DNA of 64,000 nucleotides, taken from positions 723,455 through 787,454 of the forward strand of contig NZ_CP124543.1 in the NCBI RefSeq assembly GCF_029953635.1, given 5' to 3'. The notes beneath the pieces are model-generated. The model worked only from the letters and a program-made list of their open reading frames with translations, made no database searches and had not been told where the DNA came from. Position 1 is the first letter of the stretch; each line of letters begins with the position of its first letter. The translations under genes and the position numbers were made by a program. Shown one piece after another: positions 54,576-62,634 of the stretch. Source of the stretch: Halotia branconii CENA392 (GTDB lineage Bacteria > Cyanobacteriota > Cyanobacteriia > Cyanobacteriales > Nostocaceae).

Positions 54576-55242
54576 AGAGCAAATTTAGTGAAAATATTAA
54601 GCTATCTAACTTATCTCTATTTTAAGATGTGCGACAAGCATAGTATTGGTCTTGACTCGTCCAAATTAAACATTTTTGCACTTTGTTTAAGTTTTTTATA
54701 AATTTATTGTAATTTTTTACACTAATCACTAAGTGTAATTAGTCTTACTTTTGAGACGGTTTACTAGTCAAATTAGGATAATATATTTAGTTTCTTTTTT
54801 TACTGCTGTCTATTTCCAAAATTATTCAGGTGCGATCGCTAGATCAAAGGCTGTCTAATTCAATGAATACCATTTCTTTAGGAAGCTGCGCCAAATTTCC
54901 TTTGCTTTTTATTTTTTTCTTCTTTGTGTACTTTGCGGTAGCCTACGGCAAGCCGCATTGCGTCTACATTCCTCATATAGTTAAGTGCGTTGTACCTTCA
55001 TATAGAACTGGTATAAGGATATAACAAAGAAAAAAAGCGATCGCAGCAGGCGATCGTTAACTCAGTATACCGATTTTACTTAAGTTTAAAATTTACAAAA
55101 CTTTTATACTTAATTACTGTGTAACTTCATTTACATAAGATAGTATATCCAGTACTGTCGAAGAACTCACTTTATACTGACTACACTGATATTTATTAAT
55201 GGTTAGGCTCTACTAAGTTAGAGACTATAAGAGAGATGACTT
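54576..55242. other. Intergenic region between rseP and the tandem-Nif11 gene
   Basis: About 670 AT-rich bases between divergently oriented genes. It contains a GCGGTAGCCTACGGCAAGCC repeat (54936-54960) and a small hairpin CGATCGC-agcag-GCGATCG (55038-55056) built from HIP1-like sequence, but no credible gene. Promoters for both flanking genes should lie here. Confidence 0.5.
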
Positions 55243-55914
55243 ATGTATTATCAGCTGTGGAATTTTTTCTTGAAAGAAGACCAGTATCTTTTCTGGAAAG
55301 AGAAGATAAAATTTAACAAAAAGTCTGATAAATTGACTTGGCAAAACATTATCGATTTTTTGGGATTAATAGAACAAACCTTTTTATTAAAAAGTCAATT
55401 AGGAAAAACTAATACTATTGAGCAATTTATCAAGTTATCTACAGAAAATGGTTATAACTTCACCGCAGAGGAACTTGCTTGGTTTATAACTACAAGGAAA
55501 CAGATTTGGGATCTTTTTGATTTAGCACAAAAAACCCCATCTCTTAAAGAACAATTACTAACAGCCAAAAGTCCGCAGGGTTTTATTAAAATAGCTACTG
55601 AAAATGGCTATGATTTTTCTGTAGAAGAGTTAGCTTGGCTCTTAACTGAAATTAAGGCATCTCCCAAACTAGTCTCTATAAATAACAGTGTTGGGGAGAT
55701 TCTAACAGTATCAAATTACGGCAGAATTGAAACAGGATATTGGATTTGGCTAGCAGAATATTGGGGAATTGTACCACCATTTTGTCATTGTCATCAGCTA
55801 GGTACTTTATTTTCTCAATATATGGACAATCCTTTTCTGCCTGATCGCTGTTTTTTACCTAAAAGTTACTTTAATCAACGTTTCTTAAGTCGAGTATATA
55901 GTAATCCGGTTTGA
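55243..55914 (+). CDS. Protein with two tandem Nif11-type domains and Cys/His-containing tail
   Basis: 223 residues. Two related helical units stand in tandem: residues about 34-83 (FIKLSTENGYNFTAEELAWF) and about 91-136 (FIKIATENGYDFSVEELAWL). Both fit the Nif11 pattern, a domain found in nif-linked proteins and as leader peptides of ribosomally made natural products (NHLP leaders). The C-terminal 85 residues include PPFCHCHQLG and DRCFLP. No double-Gly leader cleavage site or modification enzyme is visible nearby, so a peptide-precursor role is not supported. Function is unknown. Confidence 0.7.
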   Translation: MYYQLWNFFLKEDQYLFWKEKIKFNKKSDKLTWQNIIDFLGLIEQTFLLKSQLGKTNTIEQFIKLSTENGYNFTAEELAWFITTRKQIWDLFDLAQKTPSLKEQLLTAKSPQGFIKIATENGYDFSVEELAWLLTEIKASPKLVSINNSVGEILTVSNYGRIETGYWIWLAEYWGIVPPFCHCHQLGTLFSQYMDNPFLPDRCFLPKSYFNQRFLSRVYSNPV

Positions 55915-56183
55915 TTCGGTGAATTTATTTGTGTAGGTAGGGAACAGGAAACAGGAAACAGGGAACAGTTAAGAAGGGGTAGATATGTACTGAATCGTGT
56001 TCCTTAATCAAATAGGAGTCCTATAGTACTAATTCGTAATTCGTACCTCGACTTCGCTCGGCAACCTAATTCGTAATTCGTAATTAAGATGCACTTCAAA
56101 AAGGGCTAATACAGGTGCTTTCTGTTCGCTACCATTGGTCACAAGTTAAGACTGTGAGGCGGTTGTCAAGAGAGTTTGAATCA
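55915..56183. repeat. Repeat-rich gap before the SnoaL cassette
   Basis: Contains GGAAACAGGAAACAGGG-type repeats and ATTCGTAATTCGTA heptamers interrupted by CCTCGACTTCGCTCGGCAAC. No gene is seen. Confidence 0.55.
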
Positions 56184-56242
56184 CTCAATTATTTGTCTTA
56201 ACTGAGTTTCACATAATTTTGTTGAGAACAAATCATTCTAGT
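56184..56242. repeat. 59-bp direct repeat flanking the SnoaL gene, left copy
   Basis: CTCAATTATTTGTCTTAACT through AAATCATTCTAGT. The right copy is at 56741-56799 in the same orientation: 54 of 59 positions agree and all five differences are transitions. The unit includes a small palindrome TTTGTTGAGAACAAA. Confidence 0.85.
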
Positions 56243-56278
56243 CATACACTACAAACAACCATAGCTTATCGCCCCTTT

Positions 56279-56662
56279 ATGCCAGATAATTCTTCGCCAA
56301 AAATCGAACTGCTGCGCGCGGCCTACGCAGCTTTCAACGCACGAGACATCGATGCCGCCCTCGCCATCATGACTCCTGACGTGGCTTGGCCAAAAGCGTT
56401 CAAAGGTGGTTTTGTCCATAGCCCTCAGGAAGTCCGCGCTTATTGGACAGAGCAATGGAACGAGATCAACCCGCATGTGGAACCAACTTCCTTTCACTCA
56501 GAAGATGACGGGCGTGTTTTGGTCAATGTGCATCAGGTCGTGCGCGACTTGGCGGGGAATCTTCTCGCCGATGAGTATGTTGGCCATCGCTTCACCATCG
56601 AGCATGGTCTGATCCGAAGCATGGAAGTTTGTCCACTTCCATCATCCAGCCAAAACACCTGA
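56279..56662 (+). CDS. SnoaL/NTF2-like protein, GC-rich, probably transferred
   Basis: From ATG 56279 the product has 127 residues with the SnoaL-like pattern: IELLRAAYAAFNARDIDAAL, AIMTPDVAWPKAFKGGFVHS, VRAYWTEQWNEINPHVEPTS and VHQVVRDLAGNLLADEYVGH. Reading back to a TTG at 56219 would enter the flanking repeat, so I reject that start. Base composition and codons (CTGCGCGCGGCC, GCCGCCCTCGCC) are much richer in GC than any neighbour. With the 59-bp direct repeats on both sides this looks like an acquired cassette. Substrate is unknown. Confidence 0.8.
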   Translation: MPDNSSPKIELLRAAYAAFNARDIDAALAIMTPDVAWPKAFKGGFVHSPQEVRAYWTEQWNEINPHVEPTSFHSEDDGRVLVNVHQVVRDLAGNLLADEYVGHRFTIEHGLIRSMEVCPLPSSSQNT

Positions 56663-56740
56663 CCACGCGTTGCTGCGTCACCTTCTTACCCCCTGCGTCT
56701 GCAACCAAGCGATCGCTTGCTTCGTGGCCGCTGCTAGTCG

Positions 56741-56799
56741 CTCAATTATTTATCTTGACTAAGTTTCACATAATTTTGTTGGGAACAAATCGTTCTAGT
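56741..56799. repeat. 59-bp direct repeat flanking the SnoaL gene, right copy
   Basis: CTCAATTATTTATCTTGACT through AAATCGTTCTAGT, 557 bp after the left copy at 56184-56242. Confidence 0.85.
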
Positions 56800-56909
56800 A
56801 AACCAGTACAATAATGATATTTATGCTCAAACGATCTATTGACAAAATTCACTTACTTTTAATTTGTTCTCAATGGTCTGCTACTCTTTTTATGAAAGAA
56901 AACATAAAG

Positions 56910-56957
56910 TAAAGCATCCTAGATTGAACATCCAGTTTCAATTATCAGGATGCTTTA
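56910..56957. terminator. Terminator downstream of pgi
   Basis: TAAAGCATCCT and AGGATGCTTTA make an 11-bp perfect stem, with an inner ATTGAA/TTTCAAT pairing. It lies 30 bp beyond the pgi stop. On the minus strand it is followed by TTTATGTTTTCTTTC, a T-rich stretch. Confidence 0.7.
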
Positions 56958-56987
56958 CAGTAAAAAACTTGAACAAATTGTGATGTA

Positions 56988-58574
56988 TTAGCTAGCAGAA
57001 ACTTTCAAACTACTAGGTTGACCTAGATCACCATGAAAAACCACACCGCGATGATTGGCGTACAGATGACGCAGAATCTTGTAAATTGGTTCAACTTGGT
57101 CAGCAGCACCTGCTTTCTCGGCGACTTCTTCTAAAGACAGAGCAGTTTTTTCTTTTTGCAGTACTGCTACTACTCGTGTTTGTAAATCAAGAATGGCGGC
57201 TGCGGCTTTTTTACCAGCTTCCACCCCTGGTTGATGGTAAGCGTTGATATTTACTAAGCTGGCATACAAACCAACAGCGCGTTCATACAAAGCAATTAAT
57301 GCCCCGACAGTCCGGGGATTGACTTGGGGAATAGTGACTGTAATTGAATCGCGATGATTTTCGTAAAGTGCTTGTCGAGTTCCTTGCAGAAAACCAGAAA
57401 GAAAATCGCCCGATGTAACTCCTGGCTCTATTTCTGGCGAGGGACTATTGCGATCTTCCAAAACTTCAATTAGGGTAGCAAAGAAATTTGGGACACCTTC
57501 ACGCAACTGCTGGACGTAAGCGTGTTGATCTGTAGAACCTTTATTACCATAAACAGCGATGCCTTGATAGACAGTATTGCCGTCTAAGTCCTTTTCTTTA
57601 CCCAAGGACTCCATTACTAGCTGTTGCAAATAGCGACTGAACAACAGTAGGCTATCCTTGTACGGCAGGACAACCATGTCTTTTTCACCCCGTCCATTAC
57701 CAGAAAAATACCAAGCCAAAGCCAATAAAGCAGCAGGATTATTTTTCAAGTCTTGAACGCGGGTAGCGTCATCCATTTCTTTTGCACCATCTAGCATGGC
57801 GCGAACATCAATACCCTGCAATGCTGCTGGTACTAAACCCACAGCAGACATTTCGGAAGTGCGTCCTCCCACCCAGTCATACATGGGGAACCTAGCTAGC
57901 CAGCCTTCAGCTTGTGCTATTTTATCTAAATTGCTATCAACGCTGGTAATCGCTACAGCATATTTGGCAAAATCTAAATTATGTCCAGCGTAAGCTTTTT
58001 TGACTTCAATCATGCCATTGCGGGGTTCTGGCGTGCCTCCAGATTTGGAGATGACTAGAACCAAGGTGCTAGCAAGGCTATTTCGTAGATGATTGAGAAT
58101 GCGATCAATACCTGCGGGGTCGCTATTGTCGATAAAGTGAATTTTCAGAGGTGGAAAATCTGGGGAAAGGGCTTCTGCGACAAATTGAGGTCCTAAAGCA
58201 GAACCACCAATGCCAATGGAAATTATATCGGTAAAACGACTGGCTTTAGGAGGATGAATAGCACCTGTTTGGACTTTTTCAGCAAAGGCTTCAATATTTT
58301 CTAGAGTTTGGACAATTTCTTGTGTAAGTTCTGGAGTGGGTGCTAAATCAGGATTTCGCAACCAGTAATGGCCAACCATGCGGTCTTCATCGGGGTTAGC
58401 GATCGCACCCTTTTCTAATTGGGTCATATCCGCAAACGCCTTGTCAAACTTCGGCAGCAACGACTCCACGAAAGCGTCATCAAAACGCATCCGACTTACA
58501 TCTAAGTAAAGTCCTAATCCCTCGTGGAAATATAACCAATTTTGGTATCGTTGCCAAAGTGCCGTTGCATCCAT
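56988..58574 (-). CDS. pgi: Glucose-6-phosphate isomerase
   Basis: Interconverts glucose-6-P and fructose-6-P in glycolysis and the oxidative pentose phosphate cycle. The 528-residue protein shows [74 protein letters not shown] and a C-terminal catalytic Lys region ([14 protein letters not shown]). Length is that of the cyanobacterial form. It is monocistronic. Confidence 0.96.
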   Translation of the reverse strand: MDATALWQRYQNWLYFHEGLGLYLDVSRMRFDDAFVESLLPKFDKAFADMTQLEKGAIANPDEDRMVGHYWLRNPDLAPTPELTQEIVQTLENIEAFAEKVQTGAIHPPKASRFTDIISIGIGGSALGPQFVAEALSPDFPPLKIHFIDNSDPAGIDRILNHLRNSLASTLVLVISKSGGTPEPRNGMIEVKKAYAGHNLDFAKYAVAITSVDSNLDKIAQAEGWLARFPMYDWVGGRTSEMSAVGLVPAALQGIDVRAMLDGAKEMDDATRVQDLKNNPAALLALAWYFSGNGRGEKDMVVLPYKDSLLLFSRYLQQLVMESLGKEKDLDGNTVYQGIAVYGNKGSTDQHAYVQQLREGVPNFFATLIEVLEDRNSPSPEIEPGVTSGDFLSGFLQGTRQALYENHRDSITVTIPQVNPRTVGALIALYERAVGLYASLVNINAYHQPGVEAGKKAAAAILDLQTRVVAVLQKEKTALSLEEVAEKAGAADQVEPIYKILRHLYANHRGVVFHGDLGQPSSLKVSAS

Positions 58575-58687
58575 AAGGGAAATCTCAAATAAAGTGTTTT
58601 TCCAAAATAAGTTTAATGTAAGGATAGAGCGATCCCTGCCTAGCCTTATACAGTTTACAGTTTTAAGTGTTGGTCAAACTCTTCACT

Positions 58688-58945
58688 TTAAACATCTGGC
58701 ATAGGTATGACCCGCAGAAATTTGACAATTTCGCCTCTAATCTCTATACCGACAAGATAATCATCTATAGTAAAACGATGAAAAATCCTGCCACTATCCA
58801 ACTGCCGTAATTCTGGCAGACTATGCAAAAGTCCCTTTTCAGCAAACTCAAAAAAGACAAAATCATATACCCGCTGGTAGGCAGCTGGCTCTAAACTCTT
58901 CAGGTCTACTAAAAAAGACCTGGCATAGCGCACTTCCAGACTCAT
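58688..58945 (-). CDS. RelE/ParE-like type II toxin, partner displaced
   Basis: An 85-residue protein with the RelE/ParE fold pattern: LEVRYARSFLVDLKSLEPAA, LPELRQLDSGRIFHRFTIDD and YLVGIEIRGEIVKFLRVIPM. Such toxins normally start right after their antitoxin gene. Here the preceding 240 bp are repeat DNA, and the nearest upstream gene on the strand is the 65-codon frame at 59185-59382. It may be an orphan or a split pair. Confidence 0.75.
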   Translation of the reverse strand: MSLEVRYARSFLVDLKSLEPAAYQRVYDFVFFEFAEKGLLHSLPELRQLDSGRIFHRFTIDDYLVGIEIRGEIVKFLRVIPMPDV

Positions 58946-59184
58946 ACCGTTTCACTTTAAAGTTGATACAAATAGGCAGCAAGGGAGCAGGGAGCAGAGA
59001 GCAGGGGGCATACTTCGACTGCGCCCTTCTCCTGTCAAAGATGCTGCGCGCTAAGCGTAGCTATGCCGCAGGCTTCACGACTACGCTCAGGACAAGCTCA
59101 GTAACCAGGGGAAAGAATTAAAGACCAATCATCTGTTTCAAATATTTCGTGAAATGGTATCACTAGGCTTTACCTTAACCAAAA
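58946..59184. repeat. Repeat block between toxin-like gene and possible antitoxin gene
   Basis: GGGAGCAGGGAGCAG strings, then a TTCGACTGCGCCCTTCTCCTGT unit (split at 59012-59033) and an element with GCGCTAAGCGTAGCTATGCC (59050-59070), which is the inverse of that at 29538-29575. It ends GACTACGCTCAGGACAAGCTC. Noncoding. Confidence 0.7.
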
Positions 59185-59382
59185 TCAGAAAAACATTAAT
59201 ACTTGTATCGCTTCTTCACGGGTTAAGATATCCCACGGTTGCTGCGATTGTTTAACTTGTTGTATGGCATCAAGCATATAAGAGTCACAATGTAAAGCGT
59301 GGAGAGCATTCCAACCACTTTCGAGTTCTTCATCACCCAACTGCTCGATTAAGTGATGAATCCTAATTCGCAACAAATTCAT
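59185..59382 (-). CDS. Small hypothetical protein, possible antitoxin
   Basis: From ATG 59382 a 65-residue product: MNLLRIRIHHLIEQLGDEEL, ESGWNALHALHCDSYMLDAI, QQVKQSQQPWDILTREEAIQ and VLMFF. The longer frame upstream only translates GGGGAGCA repeats and is rejected. The end LTREEAIQVL resembles the C-termini of small cyanobacterial antitoxins, and the gene is upstream of a RelE-like toxin on the same strand. The assignment is tentative. Confidence 0.55.
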   Translation of the reverse strand: MNLLRIRIHHLIEQLGDEELESGWNALHALHCDSYMLDAIQQVKQSQQPWDILTREEAIQVLMFF

Positions 59383-59452
59383 AATTTTGATTGATAATAT
59401 TACCCAAAACTCAAAAATATTATTCCCAGAAAATGGCAATGGGTAACTAAAC

Positions 59453-59577
59453 AGGGAGCAGAGGAGCAGGGGGAGCAGGGGGAGCAGAGGAGCAGGGGAG
59501 GCAGGGGAGGCAGGGGGAGCAGGGGGAGCAGGGGGAGCAGGGGGAGGCAGGGGAGGCAGGGGGAGCAGGGGGAGTAG
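59453..59577. repeat. GGGGAGCAGGGGGAGGCA low-complexity repeat
   Basis: About 125 bp of GGGGGAGCA and GGGGAGGCA units in tandem with irregular order, just upstream of the LivM gene. It translates as Pro/Leu-rich nonsense in the reverse frames. This is the longest such tract in the window. Confidence 0.85.
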
Positions 59578-59617
59578 GGAAAATAAATAACAACTGACAA
59601 CTGACAACTGACTAAAC

Positions 59618-60751
59618 ATGACTGACTATCTAATCTTTCTAGCAATTTCTACGGCAATTTTTGCCCTGTTCGGTTTGGGACTCAACTTACAGTGGGGTTT
59701 TACAGGGTTAATTAACTTTGGTCATATTGCTTTTATGACCCTAGGGGCTTATACAACGGTATTGTTAAGCTTCAAAGGTGTTCCCCTATTTATTTCAGCA
59801 GTGATTGGGGCAATAGTCGCGGCTTTGTTGGGTTTGATCATTGGTTTTGCAACTCTGCGCTTGCGGGAGGATTATTTGGCAATTGTCACCATCGGCACAG
59901 GAGAATTAATTCGTTTGGTGGTAAATAACCAGGAATTACCTGTGGGTGACATTTGGATATCAGGAGCGTTTGGGGTACAAAGTTATCGTATACCCTTATC
60001 TACAGAGCCGAATCTGTTTTTTAGACTAGGGATGATTGGACTGTTGACGCTGTTGGTTGTGGTAACTTTATTGGCATTGTGGCGCTGGATTCGGACTGCT
60101 CAAAAATCTTTGGTTGCTGATTTCGCTCACAAAATAAGTAGTAAGCAAGAATTAGCCACACGTTTGGGTGTAGGTATTGTATTTGCTCTTTTGACGATCG
60201 CCATTTATATTTCTGGAGTTATCGGCCTGTACAATTACAATCCAAAAGCGGGTTTAATGCTGTTGGCACTTTTGACATTAGCTTTTGTATTTTGGCGCTT
60301 AGAAGTTTTAGTGCGATCGCCTTGGGGTAGAGTCCTCAAAGCTATCCGTGAGGACGAAGAAATACCCAAAGCAATGGGGAAAAACGTTTTTTGGTACAAA
60401 ATGCAATCGCTGATGCTTGGCGGGGCGATCGCAGGGGTTGCTGGTGCTTTTTTTGCTTGGCAACTTAGCGCCATTTATCCTGACAATTTTCAACCACAGC
60501 TAACTTTTGACGCTTGGATTATGGTGACTTTAGGTGGTTCTGGCAATAATATCGGCACAATTTTAGGTGCAGTAATTTACTTTGCTTACGATGCCCTCAC
60601 TAGAGAAGTATTACCAAAATTTGTCCCTCTTGATGAAGCGCGTCTGGGTGCATTTCGCATTATGGTAATTGGTTTAATTTTGATGGTACTGATGATTTGG
60701 CGACCTCAAGGTATCTTAGGGAAAAAGGAGGAACTCACCCTTGGAAAATAA
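59618..60751 (+). CDS. livM: Branched-chain/neutral amino acid ABC transporter permease (LivM family)
   Basis: A 377-residue polytopic permease. The LivM signature is clear: FGLGLNLQWGFTGLINFGHI, LIIGFATLRLREDYLAIVTI, GTGELIRLVVNN, VLKAIREDEEIPKAMGKNVF and GAFFAWQLSAIYPDNFQPQL, ending GGSGNNIGTILGAVIYFAYD. It is longer than E. coli-type LivM cores because of an internal extension (about 150-215). It overlaps the ATPase gene by 11 bp. The pair matches the natC-natA order of the Nostoc N-I neutral amino acid transporter as I remember it; the binding protein is not here. Confidence 0.9.
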   Translation: MTDYLIFLAISTAIFALFGLGLNLQWGFTGLINFGHIAFMTLGAYTTVLLSFKGVPLFISAVIGAIVAALLGLIIGFATLRLREDYLAIVTIGTGELIRLVVNNQELPVGDIWISGAFGVQSYRIPLSTEPNLFFRLGMIGLLTLLVVVTLLALWRWIRTAQKSLVADFAHKISSKQELATRLGVGIVFALLTIAIYISGVIGLYNYNPKAGLMLLALLTLAFVFWRLEVLVRSPWGRVLKAIREDEEIPKAMGKNVFWYKMQSLMLGGAIAGVAGAFFAWQLSAIYPDNFQPQLTFDAWIMVTLGGSGNNIGTILGAVIYFAYDALTREVLPKFVPLDEARLGAFRIMVIGLILMVLMIWRPQGILGKKEELTLGK

Positions 60752-61514
60752 CTCACTTCCTCTATTGGTAGCAACTGGACTTTGCAAAAGCTTTGGTGGG
60801 ATTAAAGCAGTTCATGACGCAAGAATTGAAGTTGCCAAAGGTAGTATTACTGGCTTAATTGGCCCCAATGGTGCTGGTAAAACTACTTTATTTAATTTAC
60901 TCTCTAACTTCATTCGCTCAGATAAAGGACGAGTAATTTTTGACGGCGAACCCATCCAACATTTACAACCATACCAAATCGCCCAGCAGGGAATAGTCCG
61001 CACCTTTCAAGTTGCTAGGACTCTCTCGCGGTTGTCGGTGTTAGAAAATATGCTATTGGCAGCACAAAAACAAACAGGTGAGAATTTTTGGCAGGTGCAG
61101 TTACAGCCGCATGTTGTCGCTAAAGAAGAAAAGCAATTAACAGAACAGGCGATGTTTTTGTTAGAATCCGTGGGATTAGCCCAAAAAGCCCACGAATATG
61201 CCGGTGGTTTATCTGGTGGACAACGCAAACTGCTAGAAATGGGAAGGGCGTTGATGACTAATCCGAAGTTAATTTTATTAGATGAACCCGCCGCGGGGGT
61301 AAATCCTAGATTGATTGATGATATATGCGATCGCATTGTCACCTGGAACCGCCGGGATGGCATGACATTTTTAATTATTGAACACAATATGGATGTGATT
61401 ATGTCCTTGTGCGATCGTGTTTGGGTATTAGCAGAAGGGCAGAATTTGGCTGACGGTAATCCAGCAGAAATTCAAAACAATCAAAAGGTTCTAGAAGCCT
61501 ATTTGGGAAAATAA
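60741..61514 (+). CDS. livG: Branched-chain/neutral amino acid ABC transporter ATP-binding protein (LivG family)
   Basis: A 257-residue ATPase of the LivG type: Walker A GLIGPNGAGKTTLFNLL, Q-loop region GIVRTFQVARTLSRLSVLEN, signature LSGGQRKLLEMGRAL, Walker B LILLDEPAAGVNP and switch His in IIEHNMDVIMSLCDRVWVLA. It starts at TTG 60741, behind AAGGAGG, inside the permease end. A strong terminator follows. It energises uptake by the adjacent permease. Confidence 0.93.
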   Translation: MENNSLPLLVATGLCKSFGGIKAVHDARIEVAKGSITGLIGPNGAGKTTLFNLLSNFIRSDKGRVIFDGEPIQHLQPYQIAQQGIVRTFQVARTLSRLSVLENMLLAAQKQTGENFWQVQLQPHVVAKEEKQLTEQAMFLLESVGLAQKAHEYAGGLSGGQRKLLEMGRALMTNPKLILLDEPAAGVNPRLIDDICDRIVTWNRRDGMTFLIIEHNMDVIMSLCDRVWVLAEGQNLADGNPAEIQNNQKVLEAYLGK

Positions 61515-61555
61515 TTTGTGAAATAACAATATATTTATAAAATAATTAAAACCGT

Positions 61556-61590
61556 AAATACCCGGCTTTTCAAAAAAGTCGGGTATTTTG
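61556..61590 (+). terminator. Rho-independent terminator after the LivM-LivG operon
   Basis: AAATACCCGGCTTTT pairs with AAAAAGTCGGGTATTT (one G-T pair), with a minimal loop followed by TTTGTTGC. A strong, short hairpin. Confidence 0.88.
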
Positions 61591-61683
61591 TTGCTTACAG
61601 TTACATTTTATGATTATTCGGGAATATTAAGTTATAAAAGCTTAAAAGCAATATTGAATTTTTGATATTTGGATACTTAACTT

Positions 61684-62553
61684 ATGAAAAAGATTGCTAA
61701 TTCCATGATTATCGGTATCCTCCTTTTGGGGCTTTGCAGTTGCAATTCAGTTAAATCGACTGATTTGAAAAATTCTAACTCAGTTACTAGCCTAAGCAAG
61801 TCTCAAGCTAAAGCAGTTATCAAAGTAGGTGGTTCTAGTTCAACGGTAACTGTTTTAAAACTTTTAGCACAAGCTTATCAATCCCAAAATAAAAATATCG
61901 AAATTGAGTTTGTTTCCAATGGTCAATCGGAAGGAGCGATCGCAGCCCTCAAAAACGATATTATCGACATCGCTGGTAGCAGTCACAAACTCAAACCAGA
62001 AGAAGATAACGGTCAAATTCAATATCGAGAAATTGCACAAGATTTATTACTTGTTGCTACTAACAATAGTGTTAAAGGTGTTAGCAACCTCTCCACTAAA
62101 CAATTAAAAGCAATTTATCAAGGTGACATTACAAATTGGCAGGAATTAGGCGGTGCTGATGCAAAAATTGTAGTTTTGGATAGACCCGAAGATGAATCAG
62201 CGAAAAAGTTATTGCGAAAATATTATTTAGGAGAAGAGAAAACCACAACTAAAGCTGTGATTTTGAACAAAGAGGGAGAATTAATTGAAACCTTACAAAA
62301 TACTCCTAACTCCATCGGCGCTTTCTCTTTGGCTTATTCTCTAATCAATAAATTGCCTATTAATCATCTCAGTCTCAATGGTGTTGCTCCTAAAGCGCAA
62401 AACTTTGCCAGTGGTCAATATCAAATGGTGCGTCATATAGGTATTCTCTGGGACAAAACACCTTCAACATCTACTCAGGGTTTTATTGATTTTATTGCAA
62501 GCAAAGAAGGTGAAACAGTACTACAAAATAATGGTTTTGTCCCTACCAAATAA
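61684..62553 (+). CDS. PstS-like substrate-binding lipoprotein
   Basis: A 289-residue protein with a lipoprotein signal (MIIGILLLGLCSCNS, lipid-modified Cys probably in LCSC), then the phosphate-binding-protein fold: IKVGGSSSTVTVLKLLAQAY, SNGQSEGAIAALKNDIIDIA, LLLVATNNSVKGVSNLSTKQ, AIYQGDITNWQELGG and ENGFVP-like end NNGFVPTK. No pst permease is adjacent; instead a membrane histidine kinase begins 81 bp downstream. A ligand-sensing role for that kinase is inference. Confidence 0.85.
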   Translation: MKKIANSMIIGILLLGLCSCNSVKSTDLKNSNSVTSLSKSQAKAVIKVGGSSSTVTVLKLLAQAYQSQNKNIEIEFVSNGQSEGAIAALKNDIIDIAGSSHKLKPEEDNGQIQYREIAQDLLLVATNNSVKGVSNLSTKQLKAIYQGDITNWQELGGADAKIVVLDRPEDESAKKLLRKYYLGEEKTTTKAVILNKEGELIETLQNTPNSIGAFSLAYSLINKLPINHLSLNGVAPKAQNFASGQYQMVRHIGILWDKTPSTSTQGFIDFIASKEGETVLQNNGFVPTK

Positions 62554-62634
62554 ATTAACAATTTTGTAATTAATTATATTAGCGCAGCGGTAGCGAGTCC
62601 GCGAGGGTCATTAAGAATTACTGGTTAATATGTC

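Noticed and set aside
54830..55024. 64-codon plus-strand frame between rseP and the Nif11 gene
   Set aside because: Crosses a GCGGTAGCCTACGGCAAGCC repeat, has no ribosome site and a composition unlike a real protein.
56184..56799. Integron attC sites (59-base elements) as explanation of the 59-bp direct repeats
   Set aside because: The length is suggestive, but the repeats lack a proper GTTRRRY/RYYYAAC pair at their ends and there is no integrase gene in the window.
59383..59645. Pro/Leu-rich reverse-strand frames over the GGGGAGCA tract
   Set aside because: The translation only reflects the low-complexity repeat; a start downstream at 59382 gives a normal small protein instead.
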